Positions 51,632 through 62,732 of a stretch of DNA of 64,000 bases are shown piece by piece. The DNA lies in assembly GCF_003255815.1 (NCBI RefSeq), contig NC_037668.1, positions 19,174,864-19,238,863 on the forward strand. The letters run 5' to 3'. The position numbers and the translations under genes were made by a program. How positions within the stretch are numbered: the first letter of the stretch is position 1; the number at the start of each line of letters is the position of its first letter. The notes below the pieces were generated by a model, which had not been told where the DNA came from, ran no database searches, and was given only the letters and a program-made list of their open reading frames with translations. The stretch comes from Theropithecus gelada. Lineage: Eukaryota; Chordata; Mammalia; Primates; Cercopithecidae.

Positions 51632-51947
51632 TTTTTTATTTTTTATTTATTTATTTATTTTTTTGAGACGGAGTCTCGCTCTGCCGCCCACGCTGGAGTG
51701 CAGTGGCCGGATCTCAGCTCACTGCAAGCTCCGCCTCCCGGGTTCACGCCATTCTCCTGCCTCAGCCTCCCGAGTAGTTGGGACTACAGGCGCCCGCCAC
51801 CGCGCCCGGCTAGTTTTTTGTATTTTTTAGTAGAGACGGGGTTTCACCGTGTTAGCCAGGATGGTCTCGATCTCCTGACCTCGTGATCCACCCGTCTCGG
51901 CCTCCCAAAGTGCTGGGATTACAGGCTTGAGCCACCGCGCCCGGCCC
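51632..51947 (-). repeat. AluY, Old World monkey-type variants
   Basis: Target duplication 'tgaatcttggttt' at 51619-51631 and 51948-51960. It contains 'ggccggatctcagc', 'ccggctagttttttg' and 'ggcttgagcc'. Little divergence from the other copies. Confidence 0.95.
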
Positions 51948-52127
51948 TGAATCTTGGTTTAAACACAACTACAAAAGACATTATGGGGAACTGGGTAAAT
52001 TTTCAAATGGACTTAGTATTAAATAATATTAGGGAATTATTATTAATCTTGTTGGTTATAATAGTATTGTGGTTGAACAGGAGATTGTCCGTATTTTTTT
52101 TGAGATGTAACTGTACCATTAGTTTTC

Positions 52128-52433
52128 TTTTTTCTTTTCTTTTTTTTTTTTTTTTTCCCCGAGACAGAGTCTTGCTCTGTTGCCCAGACTGAAGTGCACT
52201 GGCAAGATCTTGGCTCACTGTAACTTCTGCCTCCTGGGTTTAAGTGATTCTCCTACCTCAGCCTCCCGAGTAGCCAGGATTACAGACATGTGTCCCCACG
52301 CCCGGCTAATTTTTGTATTTTTAGTAGAGACAGGATTTTCCTATGTTGGTCAGGTAGGTCTCAAACTCCTGACCTCTAGTGATCCACCCACCTTCCACCT
52401 CCCAAAGTGCTGGGATTACAGGCGCGAGCCCAG
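52128..52433 (-). repeat. Alu, near full length
   Basis: 'cccgagacagagtcttgctc' to 'ggcgcgagcccagtc'. Abuts the MLT1 3' end. Confidence 0.9.
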
Positions 52434-52586
52434 TCTACTATTAATTTTCTATGGCTGCTATAATAAATTACCACAAATTTAGTGGCTTAAACACAATACA
52501 AACGTTATTACCTTTCACTCAGAAAGTCATTAAGTCTAAAACGGGTCTCATTACGCTAAATTCAAGGCATGGGTATGGCTTCTACT

Positions 52587-52905
52587 TATTTATTTATTTA
52601 TTTTTTAGATAGAGTCTGGCTCTGTCACCTGGGCTGGAGTGCAGTGGCACGATCTTGGCTCACTGCAACCTCTGCCTTCTGCAGCTCAAGCGATTCTCCC
52701 ACCTCAGCCTCTGGGGACTGGAAGTAGCTGGGATTACAGGTGTGCATCACCACGCCCAGCTAATTTTTGTAATTTTTGTATTTTTTGTAGAGATGGGATT
52801 TCGCCATGTTGCCCAGGTTGGTCTCGACTCCTGGCCTCAAGTGATCCACCTGTCTTGGCCTCCCAAAGTGCTGGGATTACAGGCATGAGTCACCGTGCCT
52901 AGTCA
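52587..52905 (-). repeat. Alu in the MLT1 LTR
   Basis: 'tttagatagagtctggctct' to 'caccgtgcctagtc'. 'ggcttctac' precedes it and 'agctcctac' follows. Confidence 0.92.
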
Positions 52906-53171
52906 GCTCCTACATTTCCTTCTGGAGTTTCTAGAGGAAAATCCATTGTCTTGCTGTTACCTGCTAGAGACAATCTACTTTGCTTGGTTCATGGCCACTT
53001 CCTTCATCTTCAAATCTCAAGCCTACTCCTCTGACTGCCATCTCGCTGACACTCTTCTGCTCCCCTTTTCCATTTTAGGACCCTTATGATTATATTGGGC
53101 CCACCTGGATAATCTAGACTAATTTCCATATTTTAAGGTCAACTGATTAGTAACCTTAATTCCGTCTACTA

Positions 53172-53480
53172 TCTTTTTTTTTTTTTTTTTTTTTGAGACA
53201 GAGTCTCACACAGTCGCCCAGGCTGGAGTGCAGTGGTGCGATCTTGGCTCACTGCAAGCTCCGCCTCCTGGGTTCACGCCATTCTCCTGCCTCAGCTTCC
53301 CAAGTAGCTGGGACTACAGGTGCCCACCGCCACGCCTGGCTAATTTTTTGCATTTTTTTTTAGTAGAGACGGGGTTTCACTATGTTAGCCAGGATGGTCT
53401 CAATCTCCTGACCTCGTGATCCACCCGCCTCGGCCTCCCAAATTGCTGGGATTACAGGCATGAGCCACGGCGCCCGGCCT
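53172..53480 (-). repeat. Alu in the MLT1 LTR
   Basis: 'gagacagagtctcacacagt' to 'cacggcgcccggcc'. 'tctactatctt' lies before (53164) and after (53483) as the duplication. Confidence 0.93.
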
Positions 53481-53882
53481 CCATCTACTATCTTAATTCT
53501 CTGTTGCCATGAAATGGAACATATTCACAGGTTATGGGGGCTGGGGTGTAGACATCTTGGGAGAAGGGGCATTATTTTGCCTACCACAGCAATCTTAAGT
53601 ATTTAGAGGTAAAAGTCTAAAACTTACTTAGAAGTGGTTTAGAAAAAATGTTTATGCTATATATCAATAGCATACTGATATGTGCCAAGCAAATAAGGCA
53701 AAATATTCACTGCTGACAAGATGGTAGTTACATAGCTGTTGCTTGTACTACCCTATTTTTCTGTACGCTTAAATATTCTCAATTTTTTTATATTTAAAAA
53801 CTAAAACATTTAGAACTTTAAGATTAAAACACTTAAAACAAATAAGCTGAACACAATGGATTCCTTTTTCTAAAAATGTCTA

Positions 53883-54005
53883 CTGAGCACGGTGGTGCAC
53901 ACTTGTAATCCCAGCACTTTGGGAAGCAGAGGTGGAAGGATCACTTGAGGCCAAGAGTTCAAGATTGGCCTGGGCAACATAGAGAGATCCCACCTCTAAT
54001 AAATA
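53883..54005 (+). repeat. Alu left-arm fragment
   Basis: 'ctgagcacggtggtgcacac' to 'atcccacctctaataaata'. Confidence 0.83.
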
Positions 54006-54007
54006 AA

Positions 54008-54075
54008 CCAACTAACCAAAAAGAAAGAGACAGGGAGAGAGAAAGAGAGAGAGAGAGTGTGTGTGTTTGTGTGTA
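54008..54075. repeat. GA-rich then (GT)n tract
   Basis: Starts as GAGA/AGAGAG and switches to GTGTGTGTTTGTGTGT at an Alu tail. Confidence 0.85.
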
Positions 54076-54895
54076 ATTATGACTTGCCTTTGATATAGTG
54101 TCCCTTCATAGAAAACGGATGCCCTTTTCTACTGTAGGCACTAATAAAATTAGTGGTACCTGATAAACTTTTCACATTGATAAAATATGTAAAAGTTACT
54201 CACTATATTCACTATAGTCCCCTTATCAAGTCAGAAAGTGGGAGACAAAAAAGGAGAGAGAGATGTCTCTGGAATGGTCCTGGAACATAAGTCCTTAAGA
54301 TATTTATAATCAGTAAGTGCTGAAATCATCACCCATTCTTACATGTGAAGAAGAGCTCCTTTGTAGTTTGCCTTCTGTCACAGGAGACATCAATCAGCCA
54401 GAGGTCCAAGACCTGTTCACCCCTATGTAATGTTTTTTAAAACTCTGAATTAGATAATCCAACAATACAGAAAGAAGACTAGAAGCAATAAGAACTTCCA
54501 TCTCATTGAAGAGGTCAAGTGAAGACTCTTTTGAAATCATTCAGTTTTGAAGCACCTACCTAGTATTGTAAGAAATACAAGTAATTTGACAGTGAATACA
54601 AGGATAATATAGTAACTGGAGAAATCTGGAGAAGCAATTGCTCTCAAATAGAGAAGAGGCCCAGTAACAAGAATGTTAAAACATGGCTGACTTCAAGAAT
54701 AGGATCAAGGTCTCAAACTAGATAGTTCTGATTTCTTCCCCCTTCCTAGAAGGTTGTTCTTTCTTCTGTCTGGTGAGTTACGGGAAAGTGACGGAATATC
54801 CTTCCTTCTAATCTACCTTACTTCTCTTCTTATAGTCCATATTTATAATAAAGATGTCATCATTCCCTTTATTGAGTTAAAAACTCAGAAATCAG
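54076..54895. other. Intronic unique sequence, nothing recognised
   Basis: The longest apparently repeat-free stretch of the upstream intron (820 bp). No frame or splice pair supports an exon. A fair place to check for conserved elements. Confidence 0.6.
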
Positions 54896-55228
54896 GCTGG
54901 GGGCATGATGGCTCACACCTGTAATCCCAGCACTTTGGGAGGCCAAGATGGGCAAGAGTTCAAGACCAGCCTGGGCAATATGGTAAAACCCCATGTCCAC
55001 AAAAAACACAAGAGTTCAAGACTAGCCTGGGCAACATGGCAAAACCCCATCTCTACAAAAAATACAAAATTATCACAGGATGGTGGCATGCACCTGTGGT
55101 CCCAGCGACCTAGAAGGCTGAGGTGGGAGGATCACTTGAGCTCAGGAGGTCAAGGCTGCAGTGAGCCGAGATCATGCCACTGAATTCCAGTCTGGGGAAC
55201 AGAGCGAGACCATGTCTCAAAACCAAAC
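54896..55228 (+). repeat. Alu with internal tandem duplication
   Basis: 'ggctgggggcatgatggctc' start. The block from 'aagagttcaagac' to 'acaaaaaacac' (about 54954-55009) repeats at about 55010-55065. Confidence 0.9.
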
Positions 55229-55231
55229 AAA

Positions 55232-55350
55232 GCCCCAGCTACTCGGGAGGCTGAGGCGTGAGCATCATTTGGGTCTACGTAAAGGCCGAAGTGAGCATGA
55301 TTGTATCGCTGCACTCTAGCCTAGGTGACAAGGCAAGACCCTATCTCCAA
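55232..55350 (+). repeat. Alu right-arm fragment
   Basis: 'ccccagctactcgggaggct' to 'gcaagaccctatctcc' and an A-rich tail. Confidence 0.84.
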
Positions 55351-55719
55351 AAAAGAAAAAAGAGAGAAACAACCAAATTGTATATGTATGTGGGTATATA
55401 TGTATGTTATGTATTTGTAAATATCATTTAAAAAATTAGACATTAAAATGGGTTGGAGTGGTGTTAGGGTAGGGGAAGAGACTACTCTTAAACGTATGGT
55501 CAGTAAAGTCCTGTCAGAAAAAAATAACATTGGGGAGGTCCTGAATTAAGGGCAGTCCTGAATTAAAGGCAAATATCCGGGGAGAGAAGGTAACAAGTAG
55601 TGGTCACAGCAAGAATGTTGCTTGAGACAGGATAGCACTTAGCCTGTGCAATCAACAGTAAAAAGGTACAGATGAAGTGCTAAATCCAAGACGGAGGGTG
55701 GTACTTTAAGACTATACAG

Positions 55720-56004
55720 GGTGCGGTGGCTCGCAGCACTTTGGGAGGCCAAGGTATGTAGGACTGATTGAGCTCAGGAGTCCAAGACCAGCCTGGGCAA
55801 CATAGCAAGATTCCATCTCTACTAAAAATACAAATAGAAATCAGGCAGGTGTGGTGGAGTGTGCCTGTAGTTCCAGCTACTCAGGAGGCTGGGGTGGGAG
55901 GATTGCTTGAGCTTGGGGGATCTAGTCTGCAGTGAGCCATGATTTCAGCACTGCACTTCAGCCTGGGGGGCAGCAAGACTTTGTCTCAAAAAAAAAAAAA
56001 AAAA
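55720..56004 (+). repeat. Alu with 5' deletion
   Basis: 'cagggtgcggtggctcgcag' skips the 'cctgtaatccc' stretch and continues to a 17-A tail. Confidence 0.88.
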
Positions 56005-56013
56005 GACCATGCA

Positions 56014-56311
56014 AGGCTGGGCAAGGTGGCTCACGCCTATAACCCCAGCACTTTGGGAGACCGAGGTGGATGGATCACCTGAGGTCAGGAGTTCGAGACC
56101 AGCCTGGCCAACATGGTGACACCCTGTCTCTACTAAAAATACAAAAATTAGCCAGGTGTAATGGCACGGGCCTGTAATCCCAGCTGCTTGGGAGGCTGAG
56201 ACAGGAGAATCACTTGAACCCAGGAGGTGGAGGCTGCAGTGAGCTGAGACTGCACCATTCCACTCCAGCCTGGGCAACAGCGAGACTCTGTCTCAAAAAC
56301 ACAAACAAAAA
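56014..56311 (+). repeat. Alu, full length
   Basis: 'ggctgggcaaggtggctcac' start. 'accatgcaa' before and 'accatacaa' after. Confidence 0.92.
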
Positions 56312-56539
56312 AAACCAACCATACAAAGACATTACTTTTATGAATAGACTAATAATATGTCCTAGTTTGTATAGGACATGTCCCAGTTTATCCTCTCATG
56401 ATGATAACAATGTTCCTTTCACCTTTAATAGTGTCCTAGTTTGGAGAGTAAATTAGATGGTCATCCCTATGAAAACTTCTCCATTCCTCCAGGCAATTTT
56501 TCCTTTCTTTGTGCTGTCAAGGAATTTTCTTTTCTCTTC

Positions 56540-56849
56540 TGTTTTTTTTTTTTTTTTTTTTTTTTTTAATGAGACAGAGTCTTGCTCTGTTGCCCAGACT
56601 GGAGTGTAGTGGCGGGATCTCAGCTCACTGGAACCTCTGCCCCAGGTTCAAGCCATTCTCCTGCCTCAGCCTCCCAAGTAGCTGGGATTACAGGTGTGCC
56701 CACCATGTCCAGCTAATTTTTATGTTGTTAGTAGAGACAGGGTTCCACCATGTTGGCCAGACTGGTCTTGAACTCCTGACCTTAAGTAATCCACCTGCCT
56801 CGGCCTCCCAAAGTGCTAGGATTACAGGTGTCAGCCACCACACCTGGCC
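56540..56849 (-). repeat. Alu, full length
   Basis: Target duplication 'tgtcaaggaatttt' at 56515-56528 and 56850-56863; 27-T tail. Confidence 0.94.
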
Positions 56850-56971
56850 TGTCAAGGAATTTTGGGAACGTCATTTTCTGTGTCTTATTACTGAATTACT
56901 TGTCTATTTCCCACAGAAAACTGTAAGCACCCAGAAGTCAGGAATGGTATGTAGTTAAACTATTTTCTTTC

Positions 56972-57268
56972 CTTTTTCTTCCAAGAGACAGGGTCTTACT
57001 CTGTCACCTAGGCTGGAGTGCAGTGGTGCAATCAAAATTTCCTGTAACCTTGAACTCCTAGGCTTAGGCAATCCTTCCAACTTAGCTTCCCGAGGAGCTG
57101 GGACTACAGGTGTGTGCCACCTCAACCAGCTAATTTTAAAATTTTTTGCAGAGATTGGGTCTTGCTATGTTGCCCAGGCTGGTCTCAAACTTCTAGCCTC
57201 AGGCGATCCTCCCACCTTGGCTTCCCAAAACATTAAGATTCCAGGTATGACTCACTGCCTCTGGTAGT
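56972..57268 (-). repeat. Old Alu
   Basis: 'ccaagagacagggtcttact' to 'actcactgcctctggta'. Confidence 0.87.
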
Positions 57269-57292
57269 TAAAATTCATTTTCTTATCTGCTT

Positions 57293-57589
57293 AAAAAAAA
57301 TTTTTTTTTAAGAGACAGGGTCTCTTTCTTTCTGTCACTCAGGCTGGAGTGCAGTGGCACAATCATAGTTCACTGCCATCTCCAACTCCTGGACTCAAGT
57401 GATCCTCTGGCCTCAGCCTCCCAAGTAGCTGGTACTACAGGTGCATGCCACCACACGTGGCTAATTTTTGGTAGAGAGGGGTCTTACTATGTTGCTCAGG
57501 CTGCTCTTGAACTCCTAACCTCAAGTGATCCTCTCATCGTGGCCTCCCAAAGTGCTGGGATTACAGTCATAAACCACAGGGCCCAGCCC
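57293..57589 (-). repeat. Old Alu
   Basis: 'taagagacagggtctctttc' to 'cacagggcccagcc'. Confidence 0.89.
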
Positions 57590-57905
57590 ATTTTCTTAGC
57601 TTTTTCACCTAACCTGTATATAAACGGGCACTCAAAACATTTCTTGTTGAATGAACTCCTGGCTTTAAAGGTCTCTCTGTCTCCTGCAAACATACTCTAA
57701 AAAGAGGAGCTAGGCAGAGCAGAGAAAATGTATGGAGTTGTTTCAGGCAGCAAGCTTAAAGCTGAGAGTAAGTTGGAAGAAAGGGTAACCTAAGATTAAC
57801 AGAAAAGGATCCATATACAAGGAGTCTCAGAACTTTAACTGAAAAGGACGCCTGCCTCCAAATTGCTTCTAAACCATTAAAAATAGATACATATTAAAAC
57901 CTTCA

Positions 57906-58042
57906 GGCCGGGTGCGGTGGCTCAAGCCTGTAATCCCAGCACTTTGGGAGGCCGAGATGGGCGGATCACGAGGTCAGGAGATCAAGACCATCCTGGCTAA
58001 CACAGTGAAACCCCGTCTCTATTAAAAAATACAAAAATAGCG
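57906..58042 (+). repeat. AluY left arm, interrupted by the next Alu
   Basis: 'ggccgggtgcggtggctcaa' to 'aaaaaatacaaaaatag', where a second Alu begins. 'aaaaccttca' at 57896-57905 recurs after the gap at 58465-58474. Confidence 0.92.
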
Positions 58043-58043
58043 G

Positions 58044-58355
58044 CCGGGCGCGGTGGCTCAAGCCTGTAATCCCAGCACTTTGGGAGGCCGAGACGGGTGG
58101 ATCACGAGGTCAGGAGATCGAGACCATCCTGGTGAACATGGTGAAACCCCGTCTCTACTAAAAAATACAAAAAACTAGCCGGGCGAGGTGGCGGCGCCTG
58201 TAGTCCCAGCTACTCGGGAGGCTGAGGCAGGAGAATGGCGTGAACCCGGGAGGCGGAGCTTGCAGTGAGCTGAGATCCGGCCACTGCAACTCCAGCCCGG
58301 GAGACAGAGCGAGACTCCGTCTCAAAAAAAAAAAAAAAAAAAAAAAAAATAAAAT
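58044..58355 (+). repeat. AluY, Old World monkey-type variants, running into the gap
   Basis: 'ggccgggcgcggtggctcaa', 'aaaactagccgggcgaggtg' and 'gagatccggccactgca' are all present. Its poly(A) runs into the Ns. Confidence 0.93.
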
Positions 58356-58449
58356 NNNNNNNNNNNNNNNNNNNNNNNNNNNNNNNNNNNNNNNNNNNNN
58401 NNNNNNNNNNNNNNNNNNNNNNNNNNNNNNNNNNNNNNNNNNNNNNNNN
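58356..58449. other. Assembly gap (94 Ns)
   Basis: A run of N in the A tail of the nested AluY. A remaining A run continues at 58450-58468. The true length is unknown, and the missing right arm of the outer Alu may be here. Confidence 0.99.
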
Positions 58450-58499
58450 AAAAAAAAAAAAAAAAAAACCTTCAAAAAGTTATCAGAAAAGTAAAAATA

Positions 58500-58655
58500 G
58501 GCCTGGGGTGGTGGCTCATGCCTGTAATCCTAGAACTCTAGAAGGCCAATGCAGGAGGATCACTTGAGGCTAGGAGTTCAAGACCAGCCTGGGCAACATA
58601 GTGAGCCACTGCGCCTCCCACCCCGGGCCATCTCTATTTATTTTAAAAATTAGAA
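58500..58655 (+). repeat. Alu left-arm fragment, rearranged
   Basis: 'ggcctggggtggtggctcat' to 'gcaacatagtgagcc', then out-of-place 'actgcgcctcccaccccggg'. Confidence 0.8.
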
Positions 58656-58735
58656 ATATATACATTAAAAAAAGGAAAAAAAGGTTCTCAGACATTTCAA
58701 AGAAACATCGTTAAGTTATATATTTAAAAAATACA

Positions 58736-59044
58736 GCCGGACACAGTGGCTCACGCCTATAATCCCAACACTTTGGGAGGCCCAGGTGCGAGAATCACGA
58801 GATTACGAGTTCAAGACCAGCCTGGCCAATATGGTGAAACCCCATCTCTACTTAAAAAAAAAAAAAAAAAAAACAAAATAATTAGCTGGGCATGGTGGTG
58901 CATGCCTGTAGTCCCAGCTACTTGGAGGCTGAGGCAGAAGAACTGCTTGAACCTGGGAAGCAGAGGATGCAGTGAGCCGAGATCAAGCCACTACACTCCA
59001 GCCTGGGCAACAGAGCAAGACTCCGTTAAAAAAAAAAAAAAAAA
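58736..59044 (+). repeat. Alu, full length
   Basis: 'gccggacacagtggctcacg' start; the A tail leads into (AT)10 at 59048-59067. Confidence 0.91.
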
Positions 59045-59047
59045 CAA

Positions 59048-59067
59048 ATATATATATATATATATAT
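59048..59067. repeat. (AT)10 microsatellite
   Basis: Grown from the tail of the preceding Alu; 'gcatgcatat' follows. Confidence 0.9.
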
Positions 59068-59302
59068 GCATGCATATTACTAAAGGTTAGAGAAGGACTG
59101 CACAAGTCTAGGAAAATTTTTAGGAAATAAAAACTTAATTCTGCATACTGCCAACCTGTGGCTAATATATATCTGAATAATAAGCTCCCTGCCATGTATC
59201 TCTATATCCCTTAGTCGCAAAAAGTTTCTGCTCAATAAATGTGAAGATTAATATAACTTACATTAGTTTTTCAGTTTACAATGTATTTTACACACACTAC
59301 AT

Positions 59303-59599
59303 CCTTTTTTTTTTTTGAGACTGAATCTCGCTCTGTCACCCAGGCTGGAGTGCAGCGGCACGATCTCAGCTCACTGCAACCTCCACCTCCCAGGTTCAAG
59401 CGATTCTCCTGCCTCAGTCTCCTGAGTACCTGGGATTACAGGCGCATGCCATCACACCCAGCTAACTTTTTTATTTTTAGTAAAGACGGTGTTTCACCAT
59501 GTTGGCCAAGACTGGTCTCAAACTTCTGACCTCAGGTGATCCGCCCGCCTCAACCTCCCAAAGTGCCGGGATTACAGGCATGAGCCAACGCTCCCAGAC
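59303..59599 (-). repeat. Alu, full length
   Basis: 'gagactgaatctcgctctgt' to 'caacgctcccagac'. Confidence 0.91.
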
Positions 59600-59710
59600 T
59601 TTACATACATTATATCTTATGTGATCCTCATAACATCCCTATAAAGATGGGCAAAGCAGTAAAATTGTCTCAATTTTATAGATGAAAAAATCAGTCTTCT
59701 TGCGGCTTGT
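59600..59710 (+). repeat. MIR-like SINE fragment
   Basis: 'atgtgatcctcataacatcc' followed by 'ctcaattttatagatgaaaa' follows the MIR core order. Confidence 0.6.
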
Positions 59711-59764
59711 AGAAAAAACTAGCTTCCAGCTTGCCAGTTTCCACACACAATCATTTTCATTTTC

Positions 59765-59892
59765 TGAAGAGCAATGTTACTCAAAGTGTGGGCCACTGAC
59801 CACTGCAGTTCCATGAACCACAAGATAAGCATAGAAATTGAGAGTATTTAGCAAAAGCGTTAATTTGGCACGACGTCTGGCCAATCTCTACT
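59765..59892. repeat. Possible hAT-type (MER5/MER20-like) fragment
   Basis: 'gttactcaaagtgtgggcca' resembles the terminal region of MER20/MER5 elements. No second end is visible. Confidence 0.35.
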
Positions 59893-60028
59893 TTTCTTTC
59901 TTTCTTTCTTTCTTTTTTTTTGAAATGGAATTTTGCTCTTGTTGCCCAGGCTGGAGTGCAATGGTGAAATCTCGGCTCACCGCAACCTCCGCCTTCTGGG
60001 TTCAAGTGATACTCCTATCTCAGCCTCC
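59893..60028 (-). repeat. Alu right arm, joined head-on to an inverted Alu
   Basis: 'gaaatggaattttgctcttg' to 'ctatctcagcctccac'. It stops exactly where a plus Alu starts. Confidence 0.9.
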
Positions 60029-60345
60029 ACCAAGCACGGTGGCTCACGCCTGTGACCCCAACACTGTGGGAGGCTGAGGTGGGTGGATCACCTGAGGTCA
60101 GGAGTTCAAGACCAGCCTGGCAAAATGGCGAAACGCTGTCTCTACTAAAAATACAAAAATTAGCTGGGCATGGTGGTGCATGCCTGTAATCCAAGCTACT
60201 CAGAAGGCTGAGGCAGGAGAATCACTTGAACCCGGGAGGTGGAGGTTGCAGTCAGCCAAGATTGCACCACTGCACTCCAGCCTGGGTGACGAGAGTGAAA
60301 CTCCATCTCAAAAGAAAGAAAGAAAGAAAAAAAAAAAAAAAACAG
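60029..60345 (+). repeat. Alu in inverted contact with the preceding one
   Basis: 'caagcacggtggctcacgcc' to a (GAAA)n A-rich tail. No spacer separates it from the minus Alu arm. Confidence 0.91.
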
Positions 60346-60437
60346 GAAAGTAAGCAATCTAAGTACATAATTAAATAAAGGAATAGGAGTTAGCTACATT
60401 TTTCCAACCTTCTCCAGTACTCATCTATAAAAATTGT

Positions 60438-60738
60438 GGTTTTTTTTTTATTTTCAAAGACACAGTCTCGCAATCTTCAGGCTGAGTGAAGTTGCACAAT
60501 CTTGGCTCAGTGCAACCAACCTCCACCTCCCGGGTTCAAGCAATTGTCCTGCCTCAGCCTCCTGAGCAGCTGGGACTATAGGCACGTGCCACAACGCCTG
60601 GGTAACTTTTTTGTATTTTTAGTAGAGACAGGTTTCACCATGTTGGTCAGGATGGTCTCGATCTCTTGACCTCGTGATCCACCCGCCTTGACCTCCCAAA
60701 GTGCTGGGATTACAGGCATGAGCCACCGTGCCCAGCCT
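60438..60738 (-). repeat. Alu
   Basis: 'caaagacacagtctcgcaat' to 'caccgtgcccagcc'. Confidence 0.9.
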
Positions 60739-61164
60739 GAAAACCCTGTTTTTCTTCATGCAAAGTAGAACGGATGCAGGCTTTCCTTGGGAATAGCTTT
60801 TATACTAAAGAAAAACAAAATATTCTTTTTATTGTTTGTACCATGGAACTAATAATAATAGGCACTAGGTGAGCAGAGTTTTGAACAGAAATCTTTCACA
60901 ATGCTCTGAAAAGCATGATCTCCTAGGTACAATTCGTACACACACATACTTGAGAGAGCCTCCTCTTCCCAGATAAAACATGTTGTAAGTGATACATTCA
61001 TCACACAAATCTGAGAACAGTTGGGGGAAAGTGCACTCCAAAAGGAAGGCAAGTAACAAGGTATGTATTGGGGGCTTGGTGAGAGGGGATACAGGAGAAA
61101 GATTAACATCTGAATGAATGCTGATTATCAGAATGGTGAGAGCTAAGAACCAAAAAAACAGTAT
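60739..61164. other. Intronic unique sequence, nothing recognised
   Basis: A minus-strand 86-codon frame (61109-60849) lacks domain similarity and codon character. Confidence 0.55.
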
Positions 61165-61417
61165 TTAGGTTAACACGTGTAATTTCAGCACTTTGGGAGG
61201 CGGAGTGGGGAGGAGAGCCTGAGCTCAGCCAACCTGGGCAATATTAGGGAGATACAAAAAATTTAAAAATTAGTTGAGTACAATGGCACATGCCTATAGT
61301 CCCAGCTACTTGGAATGCTGAGACAGGAGGATCAATTAAACTTAGGAGGTCGAGGCTTCAGTGAGCTATGATTGTGGCACTGCACTCTAGCTTGCATGAC
61401 AGAGCAAAACCTTGTGA
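61165..61417 (+). repeat. Old Alu
   Basis: 'taacacgtgtaatttcagca' to 'gcaaaaccttgtg', losing the first about 25 bases; a GAAA tail follows. Confidence 0.85.
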
Positions 61418-61495
61418 AAGAAAGAAAGAAAAGAAAAAAAGAAAGAGAAGAAAGAGATGAAAGAGAGGGAGGGAGGGGAAGGAAAGAAAGAGAGC
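61418..61495. repeat. (GAAA)/(GGGA) purine tract
   Basis: A nearly pure purine run of about 78 bp at an Alu tail. Confidence 0.9.
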
Positions 61496-61509
61496 AACAA
61501 CAAAAACCC

Positions 61510-61595
61510 GAATATCTAATTCTCAGAACATTCCTATTAAGTCCATATTATACCCATGCTATGAATGAAAAAACTGAGACTCAGAAATACTAAAT
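61510..61595 (+). repeat. MIR-like SINE fragment
   Basis: 'attctcagaacattcctatt' then 'aaaaaactgagactcaga' matches part of MIR. It is cut short by an Alu at 61599. Confidence 0.5.
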
Positions 61596-61598
61596 ACA

Positions 61599-61889
61599 GC
61601 CAGGCACGGTGGCTCACGCCTGTAATCCCAGAACTTTGGGTGGCTGAGGTGGGCGGATCACTTGAGGTCAGGAGCTCAAGACCAGCCAGGCCAACATAGT
61701 GAAACCCCATCTCCACTAAAAACACAAAAAATCAGCTGGGCATAGTGGCATGTGCCTGTAGTCCCAGCTACTTGGGAGGCTGAGACAGCAGAATTGCTTG
61801 AACCTGGGAGGTGGAGGTTGCAGTAAGCTGAGACCCACCACTGCACTCCAGCCTGTGTGACAGAGCGAGACTCCATTTCAAAAAAAATA
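61599..61889 (+). repeat. Alu, full length
   Basis: 'gccaggcacggtggctcacg' start; short A tail. Confidence 0.92.
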
Positions 61890-61988
61890 GTATTATTTAG
61901 TATACTACATAATTTCTTATTCAGTAGAAACCTGTCCAAGAAACACAACAAACAGTAAAGTCATGATTAAAATCTATGTCTAATTCTG

Positions 61989-62292
61989 GCCGGGCACAGT
62001 GGCTCACGCCTGTAATCCCAACACTATGGGAGGCCGAGGCGGGTGGATCACCTGAAGTCAGGAGTTCGAGAACAGCCTGGCCAACATAATGAAACCCCAT
62101 CTCTACTAAAAAATACAAAAATTTGCCAGACATGGTAGCACGTGCCTGTAGTCCCACCTATTTAGGAGGCTGAGGCAGGAGAATCGCTTGAACCTGGGAG
62201 GCGGAGGTTGCAGAGAGCTGAGGTCATGCCACTGCACTCCAGCCTAGGTGACAGAGACTCCCTCTCAAAAAAAATAATAATTAAAAAAAAAA
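61989..62292 (+). repeat. Alu, full length
   Basis: 'ggccgggcacagtggctcac' start. 'atctatgtctaattct' before and 'atctacatctaattct' after form an aged target duplication. Confidence 0.92.
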
Positions 62293-62650
62293 TCTACATC
62301 TAATTCTAACGACCAGGACACTCCCCTTCTACTACTACATGTATGGTAAGTGGGTTTCAATTCTAATACCAACCACATTTTACCAATGGTGACGACGTGT
62401 AACATTCTGTTACGAAAGTAGAGACTTTTAATCAATTATTGTCTGCCATAAGAATAACATATAAAAACACTAGCACATATATAAACCAAGTATTTACCAG
62501 AATATTCTCATAATCAGACTAAAAATGCCACAGGCAATTTGAATTCAGCAGCCTATAAGGGTAACCACATTTTGCACTTTAGAGAAACAAGAGCTGAAAG
62601 GTGGTCATGACAGGGAAAGAGCAATGATTTAAACCTTAGAACTGTCTCAG
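62293..62650. other. Intronic unique sequence, nothing recognised
   Basis: A/T-rich; no repeat recognised. Confidence 0.55.
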
Positions 62651-62732
62651 TGGGGTGCAATGGCTCACACTTGTAACCCCAGCATTCAGGGAAGCTGAGG
62701 TGGGTAGATCGCTTGAGCCCAGGAGTTTGAGG
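62651..62732 (+). repeat. Alu 5' fragment
   Basis: 'ggggtgcaatggctcacact' to 'agcccaggagtttga', where a second Alu begins. Confidence 0.82.

Larger units (their letters stand above)
52436..53588 (-). repeat. MLT1-type MaLR solo LTR, interrupted by two Alus
   Basis: On the minus strand it begins TGTGGTAGGCAAAATAATG at 53588 and ends near 52440 after 'ccactaaatttgtggtaatt'. Intermediate blocks (53480-53590, 52906-53170, 52440-52586) are collinear with MLT1. Minus Alus at 52587-52905 and 53172-53480 account for the extra length. Confidence 0.8.

Noticed and set aside
52436..53588. An endogenous retrovirus with coding capacity
   Set aside because: Only LTR-type MLT1 sequence plus Alus is present; no gag, pol or env text was recognised.
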